Assembly: GCA_947644305.1 (NCBI GenBank)
Contig: CANRYS010000002.1
Span: 62,001 to 126,000, forward strand
Direction: 5' to 3'
DNA: 64,000 bases
DNA from: an uncultured Roseburia sp.
GTDB taxonomy: Bacteria > Bacillota > Clostridia > Lachnospirales > Lachnospiraceae
The notes under the pieces are model-generated. The model was not told the origin of the DNA and ran no database searches. It was given only the letters and a program-made list of their open reading frames with translations. Both the position numbers and the translations under genes were made by a program. Below, piece after piece: positions 1-7,199 of this stretch. How positions within the stretch are numbered: position 1 is the stretch's first letter; every line of letters starts with the position of its first letter.

Positions 1-192
1 TCCATATCGCAGCCATTCCTCGTTTACACCAAAAGCCATACAGATAGATTTTATAGTGCTATCGGGTACATTGTTATTTGGCTGCTCGCTCCAACTAACG
101 GAACGCTGTGAAATACCGATTTTTTCGGCAAAATCTTTTTGAGAAAGACAAAGCTGCTTTCTCAATTCTCTTATTCTTTCATTCAAAGTCAT
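1..192 (-). CDS. XRE-family phage repressor (CI/Cro-like), 3' end outside window
   Basis: The minus strand reads from ATG at 192 to the window edge without a stop, giving 64 residues beginning MTLNERIRELRKQL. They form a helix-turn-helix of the XRE class (CLSQKDFAEKIGISQRSVS) followed by a segment ending MAFGVNEEWLRYG, typical of phage repressor N-termini. A purine-rich site (GAAAGGTGGTGAG) precedes the ATG. It diverges from the rightward early genes, and an operator array lies between them, so it is probably the lysogeny repressor. The C-terminal part is not visible, so dimerisation or cleavage domains cannot be assessed. Confidence 0.85.
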   Translation of the reverse strand, partial: MTLNERIRELRKQLCLSQKDFAEKIGISQRSVSWSEQPNNNVPDSTIKSICMAFGVNEEWLRYG

Positions 193-223
193 AGGATTCT
201 CACCACCTTTCTAATCACATAAT

Positions 224-340
224 ATACATGATTGCTAAAAAAGTCAAGAAAAATATTAAAAAGCTATTGACAAATATACATAGTTGCTATATTATGAAAG
301 AAATCAAGCAATGATGTATAAATTGTAATACACAGTTGCT
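224..340. promoter_or_regulatory. Operator array between repressor and early genes
   Basis: The 13-mer ATACATRRTTGCT occurs at 224-236 (ATACATGATTGCT), 276-288 (ATACATAGTTGCT) and 328-340 (ATACACAGTTGCT), with starts exactly 52 bp apart. An inverted copy (AGCAATGATGTAT) lies at 307-319. The middle direct copy sits inside the rightward promoter. The layout fits binding sites for the divergent XRE repressor; that assignment is inferred. Confidence 0.65.
267..295 (+). promoter_or_regulatory. Sigma-70-type early rightward promoter
   Basis: TTGACA (267-272), a 17-bp spacer and TATTAT (290-295) form a near-consensus promoter reading toward the early genes. The operator copy at 276-288 lies in the spacer, so bound repressor would block it. 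Confidence 0.8.
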
Positions 341-505
341 TGTACGGGAAAAGCCAACGTCCCACAAATACGCACTGTATCAGAATGGCAGCGGTCACGC
401 CAGCTAGAAAGCGTGTAGATGGTCAACAGGTTTTCGGGGCAGTCCACTTTTTAATGCGAAAAGAGGAAGCAACGGTGCAGAAAGGAAGATAGGAGGGAAG
501 CAAAG

Positions 506-679
506 ATGGCAGAGCAGATGGAAGTATTGCTGAAAACAGAGAAAAAGCCGGAAGCGTCAGCAGTCCTAAAAATCGTAAACGAAATGACGCCGGAAGAACA
601 AAAAGAAATGCTTGTCTTCTTGCAGGGCGTGAGGTTTGCAAAAGGCATGGAAAGAAAGACCGCCGCCAAGCCCGTATAA
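506..679 (+). CDS. Small early phage protein (57 aa)
   Basis: ATG at 506 follows AGGAGGGAAGCAAAG, and the frame ends in TAA at 677-679. The 57-residue product has a charged N-terminus and the segment MTPEEQKEMLVFLQGVRF, a pattern seen in small proteins at the start of clostridial prophage early operons. No enzymatic motif is visible. It is probably the first gene expressed from the promoter at 267. Function unknown. Confidence 0.6.
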   Translation: MAEQMEVLLKTEKKPEASAVLKIVNEMTPEEQKEMLVFLQGVRFAKGMERKTAAKPV

Positions 680-718
680 AAGCGGGTTTGGCGAAACAAC
701 AGAAAGGAGGGCGGAAAA

Positions 719-1030
719 GTGACAGACTTCAACAAAATGCCAGAAAACGCAAAAGAAATAGAACCCGGAAAAGAATATGAAGAAATGACAGATTTTTTCA
801 TATATAAAACGAAGCAAGAAAACAGAGCAGCTTTCTATGACAACGAAGACATAAAGGCGGGGCTTGCAGATGTGAAAATATGGTGGGTAAGAAAAGAAGC
901 GGGGCTGGGATTTGCGCTGAAAAGGGACTGGAAAGCGGAAAAAATGCGCTGGTATAGGCTGGGAAAAGACGAAGACTGGCTGAAATTCAAAAGAGGATTT
1001 GCAGCACAATTCCGGGGCGATAACTCATAA
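719..1030 (+). CDS. Hypothetical early phage protein (103 aa)
   Basis: GTG at 719 lies 7 bases after a strong GGAGGGCGG site. The 103-residue product is soluble and charged, with several Trp residues (IWWVRKEAG, MRWYRLGKDEDW). It has no membrane segment and no motif I recognise. It lies in the same direction as its neighbours in the early operon. Function unknown. Confidence 0.6.
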   Translation: MTDFNKMPENAKEIEPGKEYEEMTDFFIYKTKQENRAAFYDNEDIKAGLADVKIWWVRKEAGLGFALKRDWKAEKMRWYRLGKDEDWLKFKRGFAAQFRGDNS

Positions 1031-1050
1031 AAAAGAGGAAGTGAAGACGT

Positions 1051-1197
1051 ATGGAAGTACAAGGAAAGTTCAGCGCGCAACGGTTTTATGAAACACTGGC
1101 GCGGATTATATCGCAGAAAGAAAATGTTGTTGTGACGGTAAAAGTCACGCAAAAGCCAGAAGACAAGAAGAGGAAAGACGGGAGGAAAACAGCGTGA
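1051..1197 (+). CDS. Small hypothetical protein (48 aa)
   Basis: ATG at 1051 follows AGAGGAAGTGAAG; the frame ends with TGA at 1195-1197. The 48-residue product starts MEVQGKFSAQRFYETLARI and ends in a very basic tail (KPEDKKRKDGRKTA), which could bind nucleic acid. Small basic proteins of this kind commonly precede phage replication genes. Function unknown. Confidence 0.5.
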   Translation: MEVQGKFSAQRFYETLARIISQKENVVVTVKVTQKPEDKKRKDGRKTA

Positions 1198-1485
1198 CAA
1201 AAACAAAGCAACAAAAAAGACCTTGCAAAGTGCCGGGAAAACACTAAAAAGCAAAGTCTTTGAAGTAGGTCGAAACCTAATACTCAATACAAGTATATTG
1301 TACCATATCGACTGGCAAAAGTCAACACAAAAAAGGGAGAAAACCCTTGATTTACAAGGGATTTTCAAACTTTTGTGGGGCTTGTATGAGGTATTAACAT
1401 TCCTACGAAAGCGTATGGTCAATATATTTATACATACAAAGGGGAATGTCACACATACCGGATAGAGGTACAAGGAAAATGGAGT
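1198..1485. other. Gap before the replication gene, with a hairpin
   Basis: About 290 bp hold no convincing gene. A hairpin lies at 1339-1366: GAAAACCCTTG pairs with CAAGGG-A-TTTTC around an ATTTA loop with one bulged A. HUH initiators often nick at a hairpin near their own gene, so this is a candidate origin; it could equally be a weak terminator. A 32-codon frame from ATG 1447 was not called. Confidence 0.3.
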
Positions 1486-2403
1486 GTGTGCAGCGTGTTT
1501 ATAAGAGAGAAAAAGACAAGCTGTGGACGCTATACAGAGGTTGACATTATACCAAGAACAGAACAAGCGGAAATGGCTTCAAAGGGAAAGAGAGGGAAGA
1601 GAGTAAGAGCAACAAAGCCAAAGCAATCAGACCTTAACGACAAGAATAGCAAGCGGTATCTGGTGCAGTTGGGAAATGGTAATTTTGGTAAAGGAGATTT
1701 ACACGTTTCATGCACCTATAACAATGAACATCTTCCAGAGACGGTGGAGGAAGCAGAAAAGAAAGTATGGAACTATCTGCGCCGGATTGCATACCGCAGG
1801 AAGAAGCTGGGGCTTCCGCCACTGAAATATATATTAGTAACGGAGTATGTAGCAGACAAGAATGGTGGCTGGCTGGTAAGAGTACACCACCATATAATCA
1901 TGAACGGCGGACTGGACAGGGACGAAGTAGAAACAATGTGGACTGACCAACGGATAAACTGGAACAGATACCGCAACGAACAGGGCTACACCGTAGAACA
2001 GATGGGATATGTCAACGCTGACCGTCTACAGCCGGACGAAAAGGGAATAGCAGCCCTTTGTCAATACATAGTGAAGAATCCGCAGGGGAAGAAACGCTGG
2101 TCAAGCAGTAGGAATCTGGAAAGACCGGAGACAAAGCGAAATGACAGCAACGACACAAGGAAAAGCCAGTGGAAGTACAGCCGGAATCTGAACGAAGTTA
2201 CAGAGAAATGTAATGACTTCAAGTACAGCCGGAAAAAGGTGGAACGGCTTGCAAAAAGCCCGGATAATGGGCTGGCGGAATTTATGAGGATATACAAAGA
2301 TTATCAGATAGTGGAGGTAAAGCCAGAATACTACGAAGAAACGGGATGGCATATTTACTTGAAAATGTGGAAGAAAGAGCGAAAGCGAGGGAAGAAGACG
2401 TGA
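1486..2403 (+). CDS. HUH-type replication initiator (rolling-circle Rep)
   Basis: The 305-residue product carries the hallmarks of an HUH endonuclease, which nicks one DNA strand to start replication. Near residue 130 is the HUH motif in VRVHHHIIMNGG, and near residue 190 is a Tyr motif (ALCQYIVKNP) that would supply the covalent nucleophile. The segment LRRIAYRRKKLGLPPLKYI is typical of phage Reps related to microvirus VP4. The start is uncertain: GTG at 1486 or 1495 keeps the segment CGRYTEVDII, while ATG 1573 would drop it. The stop overlaps the next gene by GTGA. A hairpin about 120 bp upstream is a candidate origin. Confidence 0.75.
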   Translation: MCSVFIREKKTSCGRYTEVDIIPRTEQAEMASKGKRGKRVRATKPKQSDLNDKNSKRYLVQLGNGNFGKGDLHVSCTYNNEHLPETVEEAEKKVWNYLRRIAYRRKKLGLPPLKYILVTEYVADKNGGWLVRVHHHIIMNGGLDRDEVETMWTDQRINWNRYRNEQGYTVEQMGYVNADRLQPDEKGIAALCQYIVKNPQGKKRWSSSRNLERPETKRNDSNDTRKSQWKYSRNLNEVTEKCNDFKYSRKKVERLAKSPDNGLAEFMRIYKDYQIVEVKPEYYEETGWHIYLKMWKKERKRGKKT

Positions 2404-3086
2404 AAAGGTTATGGAAAATAAGGCTGGCAGCAGTAACAATGACGGCAATGTTTGTAACAGTAGCAGTCACGCAGGGAAGCGCCGGGAAACAAACACAGGA
2501 AACGCAAGCACCGGAAGCGAAAATTGCAACGACAGCAGAACCAGCACCGACAAAGGCACAAGAACGAACTGAATCGCATACGCCAACACAGGAGACAGAG
2601 AACCAGCAGGACGGCTTCACGAAATACGAGATACCGGAGGAATACGAAAAGAGTGGCGGAAGTCTCCCGGAAAAGTATCAAAAATACCTATGGCGTCAAT
2701 GTGAAGAGTATGGAATAGATTTTGCAACGGCGCTGGCAATGATTGAAGTCGAAAGCGGGTACAGACCGCACGCGGAAAGCAGAAACGGCGACGCCGGATA
2801 TTTTCAAGTAGTAGAAAAATGGCATAAAGAACGCATGACGAGACTGGAGGTGTCTGACATGAAAGACCCGTACCAGAATACGCTTGTTGCACTTGACTAT
2901 TTGGAGGAACTGGAAGAACGGTTCGGAAGCGAAGACAAAGCGCTGACGGCATATAATCATGGTGTTTCCGGTGCTATGCGCGACGTGTGGACAAAAACCG
3001 GAGAAGAGACAAGCAGATATTCGCGCAAAGTTAGGAAAATAGCAGAGAGAATTAGAAAGGAGCTGAAAGAAAGTGGCGCAGATTAA
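2400..3086 (+). CDS. Membrane-anchored lytic transglycosylase (SLT-like)
   Basis: GTG at 2400 overlaps the previous stop as GTGA and is preceded by GCGAGGGAAG, so I prefer it to an ATG at 2346. The N-terminus (RLAAVTMTAMFVTVAVTQ) is one membrane segment or signal. A Thr/Glu-rich linker of about 65 residues follows, then a GH23 lysozyme-like domain with catalytic Glu in ALAMIEVESGYRP, the segment GDAGYFQV and ALTAYNHG. It would cleave peptidoglycan outside the membrane. Its early position beside Rep, away from the tail and lysis genes, is unusual and recalls conjugative-element transglycosylases. Confidence 0.8.
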   Translation: MKRLWKIRLAAVTMTAMFVTVAVTQGSAGKQTQETQAPEAKIATTAEPAPTKAQERTESHTPTQETENQQDGFTKYEIPEEYEKSGGSLPEKYQKYLWRQCEEYGIDFATALAMIEVESGYRPHAESRNGDAGYFQVVEKWHKERMTRLEVSDMKDPYQNTLVALDYLEELEERFGSEDKALTAYNHGVSGAMRDVWTKTGEETSRYSRKVRKIAERIRKELKESGAD

Positions 3087-3414
3087 GGAACTGAAAACGG
3101 AAATGACACTTGAACAGCTGATAGAAAGATTGTACGGAAGTGACCGTATACAGATAACAAACGCGGCAAACCAGACAGTATACAGAGGATATGCAGCAAG
3201 CGCAATGGACGGGCTGGGGATTGACCTACAGAGGAAAGTGCGGCGCGTAGGGATAGGGCTGGAATCATACAGAAAAACAGATACTATGTGGGACTGGAAA
3301 AAAATAGACAAGTTACCGCCGCAAGTGCCGTTTGAGAGCATACCGGAATACAACATAGGCGATTTGACACAGCTACTATTCATACGGATTCAGCTATGCA
3401 GTGATTTTGAATGA
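3073..3414 (+). CDS. Hypothetical phage protein (113 aa)
   Basis: GTG at 3073 overlaps the end of the transglycosylase by 14 bp and follows AAGGAGCTGAAAGAAA. The product has MTLEQLIERLYGSDRIQI and a basic centre (DLQRKVRRVGIG), and ends near PEYNIGDLTQLLFIRIQL. It has no membrane segment, metal site or catalytic motif that I recognise. Overlap suggests translational coupling. Function unknown. Confidence 0.6.
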   Translation: MAQIKELKTEMTLEQLIERLYGSDRIQITNAANQTVYRGYAASAMDGLGIDLQRKVRRVGIGLESYRKTDTMWDWKKIDKLPPQVPFESIPEYNIGDLTQLLFIRIQLCSDFE

Positions 3415-3428
3415 TGGAGGTGGCGCAA

Positions 3429-3812
3429 GTGAAAACAATATTACTAAGTTTGCACAAAAAATGGTGGGAAAAAATGCTGACAGGCGAAAAAGTTTTAGAG
3501 ATGCGCAAGACGACGCCAGCAACGGAAGAGCCATGCAGGGTGCTGGTGTATATAACGGGCGGCGTAGGAATTGCAGGACATTTTCTGTGTGAGAAAAGAA
3601 TTAAAATACGAGAAATGCAGGAGGAAGAACAGCGGAAAAGAAGCTGTCTAACAAAAAAACAGATGAAAGAATATACAGGAGACGGCGGGAAGACGGTATG
3701 GGGCTGGACGGTATCAGAAGTGGAAGAATACAAAGAACCGATACCGCTTGACAAACTGGGAATCAAGAGAGCGCCGCAGTCGTGGCAATATGTAAAGATT
3801 ACGGAGGAATAA
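3429..3812 (+). CDS. ASCH-domain-like phage protein
   Basis: GTG at 3429 has GGAGG at 3416-3420 with ideal spacing, so it is preferred to ATGs at 3411 or 3414. The product of about 127 residues begins VKTILLSLHKKWWEKMLTGE with VLEMRKT close behind, a pattern of ASCH/PUA-like domains. These bind RNA or modified bases and are common in phages. A later VWGWTVSEVEEY fits the same fold. A DUF3850 domain, also ASCH-like, closes the ParB protein further on. The exact ligand is unknown. Confidence 0.65.
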   Translation: MKTILLSLHKKWWEKMLTGEKVLEMRKTTPATEEPCRVLVYITGGVGIAGHFLCEKRIKIREMQEEEQRKRSCLTKKQMKEYTGDGGKTVWGWTVSEVEEYKEPIPLDKLGIKRAPQSWQYVKITEE

Positions 3813-3814
3813 CA

Positions 3815-4177
3815 ATGGACCAGATACAACGCGAAAAAATTCTTGATAAACTGGGAAAAATCAAGCAACTTGCAGAAAAAGGTGTAGGCGGAGAAAAAGA
3901 AACGGCATTGCGAATGTATGAAGAACTGAAAGACAAATACGGAATAGCAGAATCAGAGGTTACAGCGGCAGCAGTACCGGAAGAAGCACAGAAGAAAAGC
4001 GAACAGATGGAATTTATATTGTGGACGGTTGCGCAAAATCTGGGAGAAGAACAGCGGCTATGCCAGCAATGCAAGGAAAGACTGAACAGAAAAGAAGAGT
4101 GTCGGGACTGTAGCACGCTACAGAACATAAAACAGCTGGAAAAGCAGTTTGAGGAATTAAGCGAAAAAAGGAAGTGA
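3815..4177 (+). CDS. DUF2786-like phage protein
   Basis: ATG at 3815 sits after ACGGAGGAATAACA, two bases past the previous stop. The N-terminal 45 residues (ILDKLGKIKQLAEKG, then KYGIAESEV) match the short helical DUF2786 domain found in phage and plasmid proteins. The C-terminal half has a zinc-knuckle-like Cys set (CQQCKERLNRKEECRDC) and a charged coiled coil. Role unknown; a DNA- or RNA-associated early protein is plausible. Confidence 0.65.
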   Translation: MDQIQREKILDKLGKIKQLAEKGVGGEKETALRMYEELKDKYGIAESEVTAAAVPEEAQKKSEQMEFILWTVAQNLGEEQRLCQQCKERLNRKEECRDCSTLQNIKQLEKQFEELSEKRK

Positions 4178-4181
4178 GAAT

Positions 4182-4961
4182 ATGAAGTACATTGCTTCAT
4201 TCAGTGGTGGCAAAGACAGCACAGCAACAATAATACTTGCACATGAAAACGGAGAACCACTTGACTTGATACTTTTTTCAGAAGTTATGTTTGATGAAAA
4301 CATAAGCGGAGAATTGCCGGAACATATAGATTTTATAAAAAATGTGTGTATTCCGCAATTTGAAAAGTGGGGGTATGAAACAAAAATCCTACATTCAGAA
4401 ACAACGTATATAGATATTTTTTTTCATACAGTACAAAGAAGCAAAGCGGAAGAAAGAAACGGAAAACGCGCTGGCTTTCCTATGGCGGGGAAATGCGCGA
4501 TAAACAGAAGTTGCAAAATAAAAGCGATAAAACAATTTTTTTCCTCTTTTGAAGAAGAGTACACCCAGTATATAGGGATAGCAACGGACAAACCTAAAAG
4601 ACTAGAGCGAATAGACGAAGTGAAAAAAGTATCATTGCTGAAAAAGTATGGATATACAGAGCAGATGGCGTATGAATTATGCAAAGAATACAAGCTGCTA
4701 TCGCCAGTGTATGACTTTACAAAGCGGGGGGGGTGTTGGTTCTGTCCAAACGCAAGAATAAACGAATTGAGACATTTAAGAAAGTACCATCAAGAACTAT
4801 GGGGAAAGCTTATAGATTTAGAAAACGAAAAAAATCTAGTGGGAAACATCTTCAATAAATTGGAAAAGAAGAGCATACATGACATTGAAGAAAAACTGAA
4901 ATGGGAAGATAGGCAGTTTACAATATTTGATTTTATAGGAGGTAACGAAAGTGGAAAATAA
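4182..4961 (+). CDS. Phosphoadenosine phosphosulfate reductase-like PP-loop protein
   Basis: The 259-residue product starts MKYIASFSGGKDS, the PP-loop ATP-pyrophosphatase signature that adenylates a substrate or holds PAPS. A Cys motif, GGCWFCPNA, appears near residue 185. Phage members of this family lie among DNA-metabolism genes and are not part of sulfate assimilation; no APS or sulfite genes lie nearby. Relatives such as DndC modify nucleic acids with sulfur, so base or backbone modification or anti-restriction is possible but unproven. The stop overlaps the next gene by 11 bp, indicating coupling. Confidence 0.75.
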   Translation: MKYIASFSGGKDSTATIILAHENGEPLDLILFSEVMFDENISGELPEHIDFIKNVCIPQFEKWGYETKILHSETTYIDIFFHTVQRSKAEERNGKRAGFPMAGKCAINRSCKIKAIKQFFSSFEEEYTQYIGIATDKPKRLERIDEVKKVSLLKKYGYTEQMAYELCKEYKLLSPVYDFTKRGGCWFCPNARINELRHLRKYHQELWGKLIDLENEKNLVGNIFNKLEKKSIHDIEEKLKWEDRQFTIFDFIGGNESGK

Positions 4962-5847
4962 ACTGATGTATATATGTAGCCCGTACCGGGGCTGTGTAAA
5001 ACGAAACAAAGAGTATGCAAGGTATCTGGCAAAAACGGCAATAGAAAACGGATTCGCGCCAATAGCAACGCATTTATACATAACAGAAGTACTGGACGAA
5101 AACGAGCCAAAAGAAAGAGAAACAGGACTGGCAGCGGGACGGGAAATATTAAAACAGTGTAAATTCGTTCTTTGCGGGGGACGCTACGGAATCACAGAGG
5201 GAATGGCAGCAGAACTAAAGCTGGCAGAAGAACTGGGGACCGTAGTAGTACACGAAAAGAACGGAAAAATATATCATGCCAAAAACAAGGAGGAAGCAAC
5301 AATGAGACAGGAATTGAAAAGAAGTGATTTTGAACAGGGGAACAAAGTAAACTTTGCCGGGCACAGGTGGAATGTTCTGGCAGAAGTGGGGAAAGATAGT
5401 TTTCTCTGCATAACAGAAGATACCGTTTGCAACAAAGCATTTGACGAAGACGGGAGCAACGACTGGCGAAAATCAAGACTTAGAAAATGGTTGAATGAAG
5501 AATTTATCAAAAATTTTGCCGGGCTTGAATTAGTACCGCAAACGCAGGATTTGACTGCGGACGACGGATTGAAAGATTATGGTAGCAGCACAGATTTGAT
5601 TTTCTTGCTGACAGCAGACCAGTACAGAGCATACAGACAGTATATGAAGCAGCTGGATAAATGGTGGTGGTTGATTACACCAGACAGCCCAATAAACACC
5701 TTTGCCCGCTATGTCACTTCCGACGGCACGCTCTACATCAGCAGCGCGTACAGTGGCAACTGCGGCGTGCGCCCCGCTTGTGTGTTACATCTTCAATCGG
5801 AATCGGAAGAAGATAAAACACAGGAAAAAACGGAGGGTGAAGAGTGA
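4951..5847 (+). CDS. Remote DGR target: deoxyribosyltransferase-like domain fused to a variable DUF6273-like domain
   Basis: GTG at 4951 follows AGGAGGTAACGAAA. Residues 1-95 resemble DUF4406/nucleoside 2-deoxyribosyltransferase-like proteins: MYICSPYRG at the start, ETGLAAGREILKQC, and GITEGMAAE near the end. Residues 118-298 form a DUF6273-like C-type-lectin domain ending in GVRPACVL, with the DGR variable repeat VR2 inside it. No signal peptide is present, so it probably acts in the cytoplasm. At 5302 an in-frame ATG lies 8 bases after a perfect AAGGAGG, so the variable domain may also be made alone. Most DGR targets are surface proteins; a diversified early protein is unusual. The fusion may reflect loss of a stop codon between two genes. 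Confidence 0.75.
   Translation: MENKLMYICSPYRGCVKRNKEYARYLAKTAIENGFAPIATHLYITEVLDENEPKERETGLAAGREILKQCKFVLCGGRYGITEGMAAELKLAEELGTVVVHEKNGKIYHAKNKEEATMRQELKRSDFEQGNKVNFAGHRWNVLAEVGKDSFLCITEDTVCNKAFDEDGSNDWRKSRLRKWLNEEFIKNFAGLELVPQTQDLTADDGLKDYGSSTDLIFLLTADQYRAYRQYMKQLDKWWWLITPDSPINTFARYVTSDGTLYISSAYSGNCGVRPACVLHLQSESEEDKTQEKTEGEE
5699..5786 (+). repeat. DGR variable repeat 2 (VR2)
   Basis: This 88-bp segment aligns without gaps to the template repeat at 33571-33658. I count 16 differences, all at template adenines (changed to T, G or C); none of the 60 non-adenine positions differs. An adenine-free block, CGGCGTGCGCCCCG, near the 3' end is identical in template, VR1 and VR2. Identity stops abruptly on both sides at non-adenine mismatches, as expected of a retrohomed patch. 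Confidence 0.9.
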
Positions 5848-6224
5848 TAAACAGGAAGAGAAGCGAAAGTACAGAACAAATGCGAGTAATAAACTGGGCG
5901 CGGTACAATGAGTACCGCGCGCCAGAACTAAAACTGCTGCACCACATACCAAACGGAGGAAGCAGGAACAAAGCAGAAGCGGCAAACCTTAAAGCACAGG
6001 GAGTAAAAGCGGGTGTGCCGGACTTGTGCTTGCCAGTGCCTTGCGGCGGCGCATACGGGCTGTATATCGAAATGAAGTTCGGCAACAATAAGCCGACAGA
6101 AAAGCAGAAGTGGTGGTTGGAACAGTTGAAAAAGTACGGGTACATAACAAAGGTATGCTGGACGGCAGAAGAAGCGATAGAAACAATTGCGGACTATTTA
6201 GGAATAAAAGCAATAGAGACGTAG
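5844..6224 (+). CDS. VRR-NUC domain nuclease
   Basis: GTG at 5844 overlaps the previous stop as GTGA. The 126-residue protein is a stand-alone VRR-NUC domain of the PD-(D/E)XK fold: HIPNGGSRNKAEAANLKAQG, then GVPDLCLPVP with the catalytic Asp, and YIEMKFGNNKPTEKQ with the Glu-x-Lys pair. Such phage nucleases probably resolve branched DNA during replication or recombination. It lies beside an HNH endonuclease in the early operon. Confidence 0.88.
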   Translation: MINRKRSESTEQMRVINWARYNEYRAPELKLLHHIPNGGSRNKAEAANLKAQGVKAGVPDLCLPVPCGGAYGLYIEMKFGNNKPTEKQKWWLEQLKKYGYITKVCWTAEEAIETIADYLGIKAIET

Positions 6225-6236
6225 CAGAACGGAGGA

Positions 6237-6722
6237 ATGGCAGTGCAATCAAAAGACAGAAAGAAATTGTCAAAAGAAAAGCGCATGGAGGTATACAAAA
6301 GTACCGGAGGGCGCTGCGCATATTGCGGAATCAAAATACAGTATGAGGAAATGCAGATAGACCATGTAGACGCGTTACACAGGCACGAAAAGGAATACAA
6401 GCAGGGGGAAGCAGAGTATTTGGACGCATTAGAAAATCTGCTGCCAGCGTGTAGAATGTGCAATTTCTACAAATCAACATTTACGCTGGAGGGATTCAGA
6501 AAGCGCATACAGACATTAAAAGAACGGCTGGAAAAGGTATTCATATATAGGATTGCGAAGAGGTATGGACTGATAGAAGAAAAGGAAAAAGAAACAATAT
6601 TCTTCTTTGAACAGGAGGGCGCTAAAAATGCGAGGAATGGACTACATGATGAAACAAACAGTACCGTATTACAGCCACGCGAAAAAGGCAATGAAAGCGA
6701 ATCAGAGCAGGGGAAAACATAA
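6237..6722 (+). CDS. HNH endonuclease
   Basis: ATG at 6237 follows ACGGAGGA. The 161-residue protein has an HNH nuclease core: zinc Cys pair CAYCGI near residue 30, MQIDHVDAL with the general-base His, and LLPACRMCNFYKS, which holds the second Cys pair and the Asn. A basic C-terminal extension follows. HNH proteins in tailed phages often help terminase or cut host DNA; here it is far from the terminase, so a replication or homing role is open. Its 3' end overlaps the next gene by about 95 bp. Confidence 0.85.
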   Translation: MAVQSKDRKKLSKEKRMEVYKSTGGRCAYCGIKIQYEEMQIDHVDALHRHEKEYKQGEAEYLDALENLLPACRMCNFYKSTFTLEGFRKRIQTLKERLEKVFIYRIAKRYGLIEEKEKETIFFFEQEGAKNARNGLHDETNSTVLQPREKGNESESEQGKT

Positions 6723-6921
6723 GAAACAGCCCCGGACGCTGACGGAGTATACAGAAAGCGGGAAGAAAGCTGTATTGCGACATGGAGTAACGGTAAATCA
6801 AGCAGCAAGAAAGCTGTACGAGTATGAGCAGACGGGGTTATCGCCAAAAGAAATTGTAGATTTGATACAGCGGGCAGAAAATTTGACTGAACGAGTAAAG
6901 AAGTATGAAAGCTGGGATTGA
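6628..6921 (+). CDS. Hypothetical phage protein (97 aa)
   Basis: ATG at 6628 lies after CAGGAGGGCGCTAAAA, inside the 3' end of the HNH gene in another frame. The product starts MRGMDYMMKQTVPYYSHAKK, is basic, and ends with AARKLYEYEQTGLSPKEI, a C-terminal pattern common in small phage early proteins. No domain with known activity is visible. The strong ribosome site supports translation despite the overlap. Confidence 0.6.
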   Translation: MRGMDYMMKQTVPYYSHAKKAMKANQSRGKHKKQPRTLTEYTESGKKAVLRHGVTVNQAARKLYEYEQTGLSPKEIVDLIQRAENLTERVKKYESWD

Positions 6922-6923
6922 TT

Positions 6924-7199
6924 ATGAAATGTCAAATATGTGGCAGGAAGACAAAGGCTCCGCTGATGATATGCGCGGACTGCATGACACACATACAGAC
7001 AGAAACGAAAGAAGATGCAGAAGAACTGGAAGACATTGCAGCCATATTGTCAATAACGGCGGACACAGACGGAAACATAAAAGGCGCAATGGAAAGCATA
7101 TTGCGTATAGCAGACAGATTGAAACGGAGGGAACAAAGTGGAAGAGTACAAACCCAAAATAGTAAAAGCGAAGTTACACACAGCAGGAAAAACATATGA
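6924..7199 (+). CDS. Small zinc-ribbon protein
   Basis: ATG at 6924 starts MKCQICGRKTKAPLMICADC, which gives two Cys pairs of a zinc ribbon. The rest is acidic and helical (EDAEELEDIAAILSI), then basic. The gene overlaps its 3' neighbour by 62 bp. Phage zinc-ribbon proteins may bind nucleic acid or RNA polymerase; nothing here decides which. Confidence 0.6.
   Translation: MKCQICGRKTKAPLMICADCMTHIQTETKEDAEELEDIAAILSITADTDGNIKGAMESILRIADRLKRREQSGRVQTQNSKSEVTHSRKNI

Noticed and set aside
1223-1465. 80-codon frame before Rep
   Set aside because: No ribosome site, crosses the hairpin at 1339-1366, and its composition is unlike neighbouring genes.
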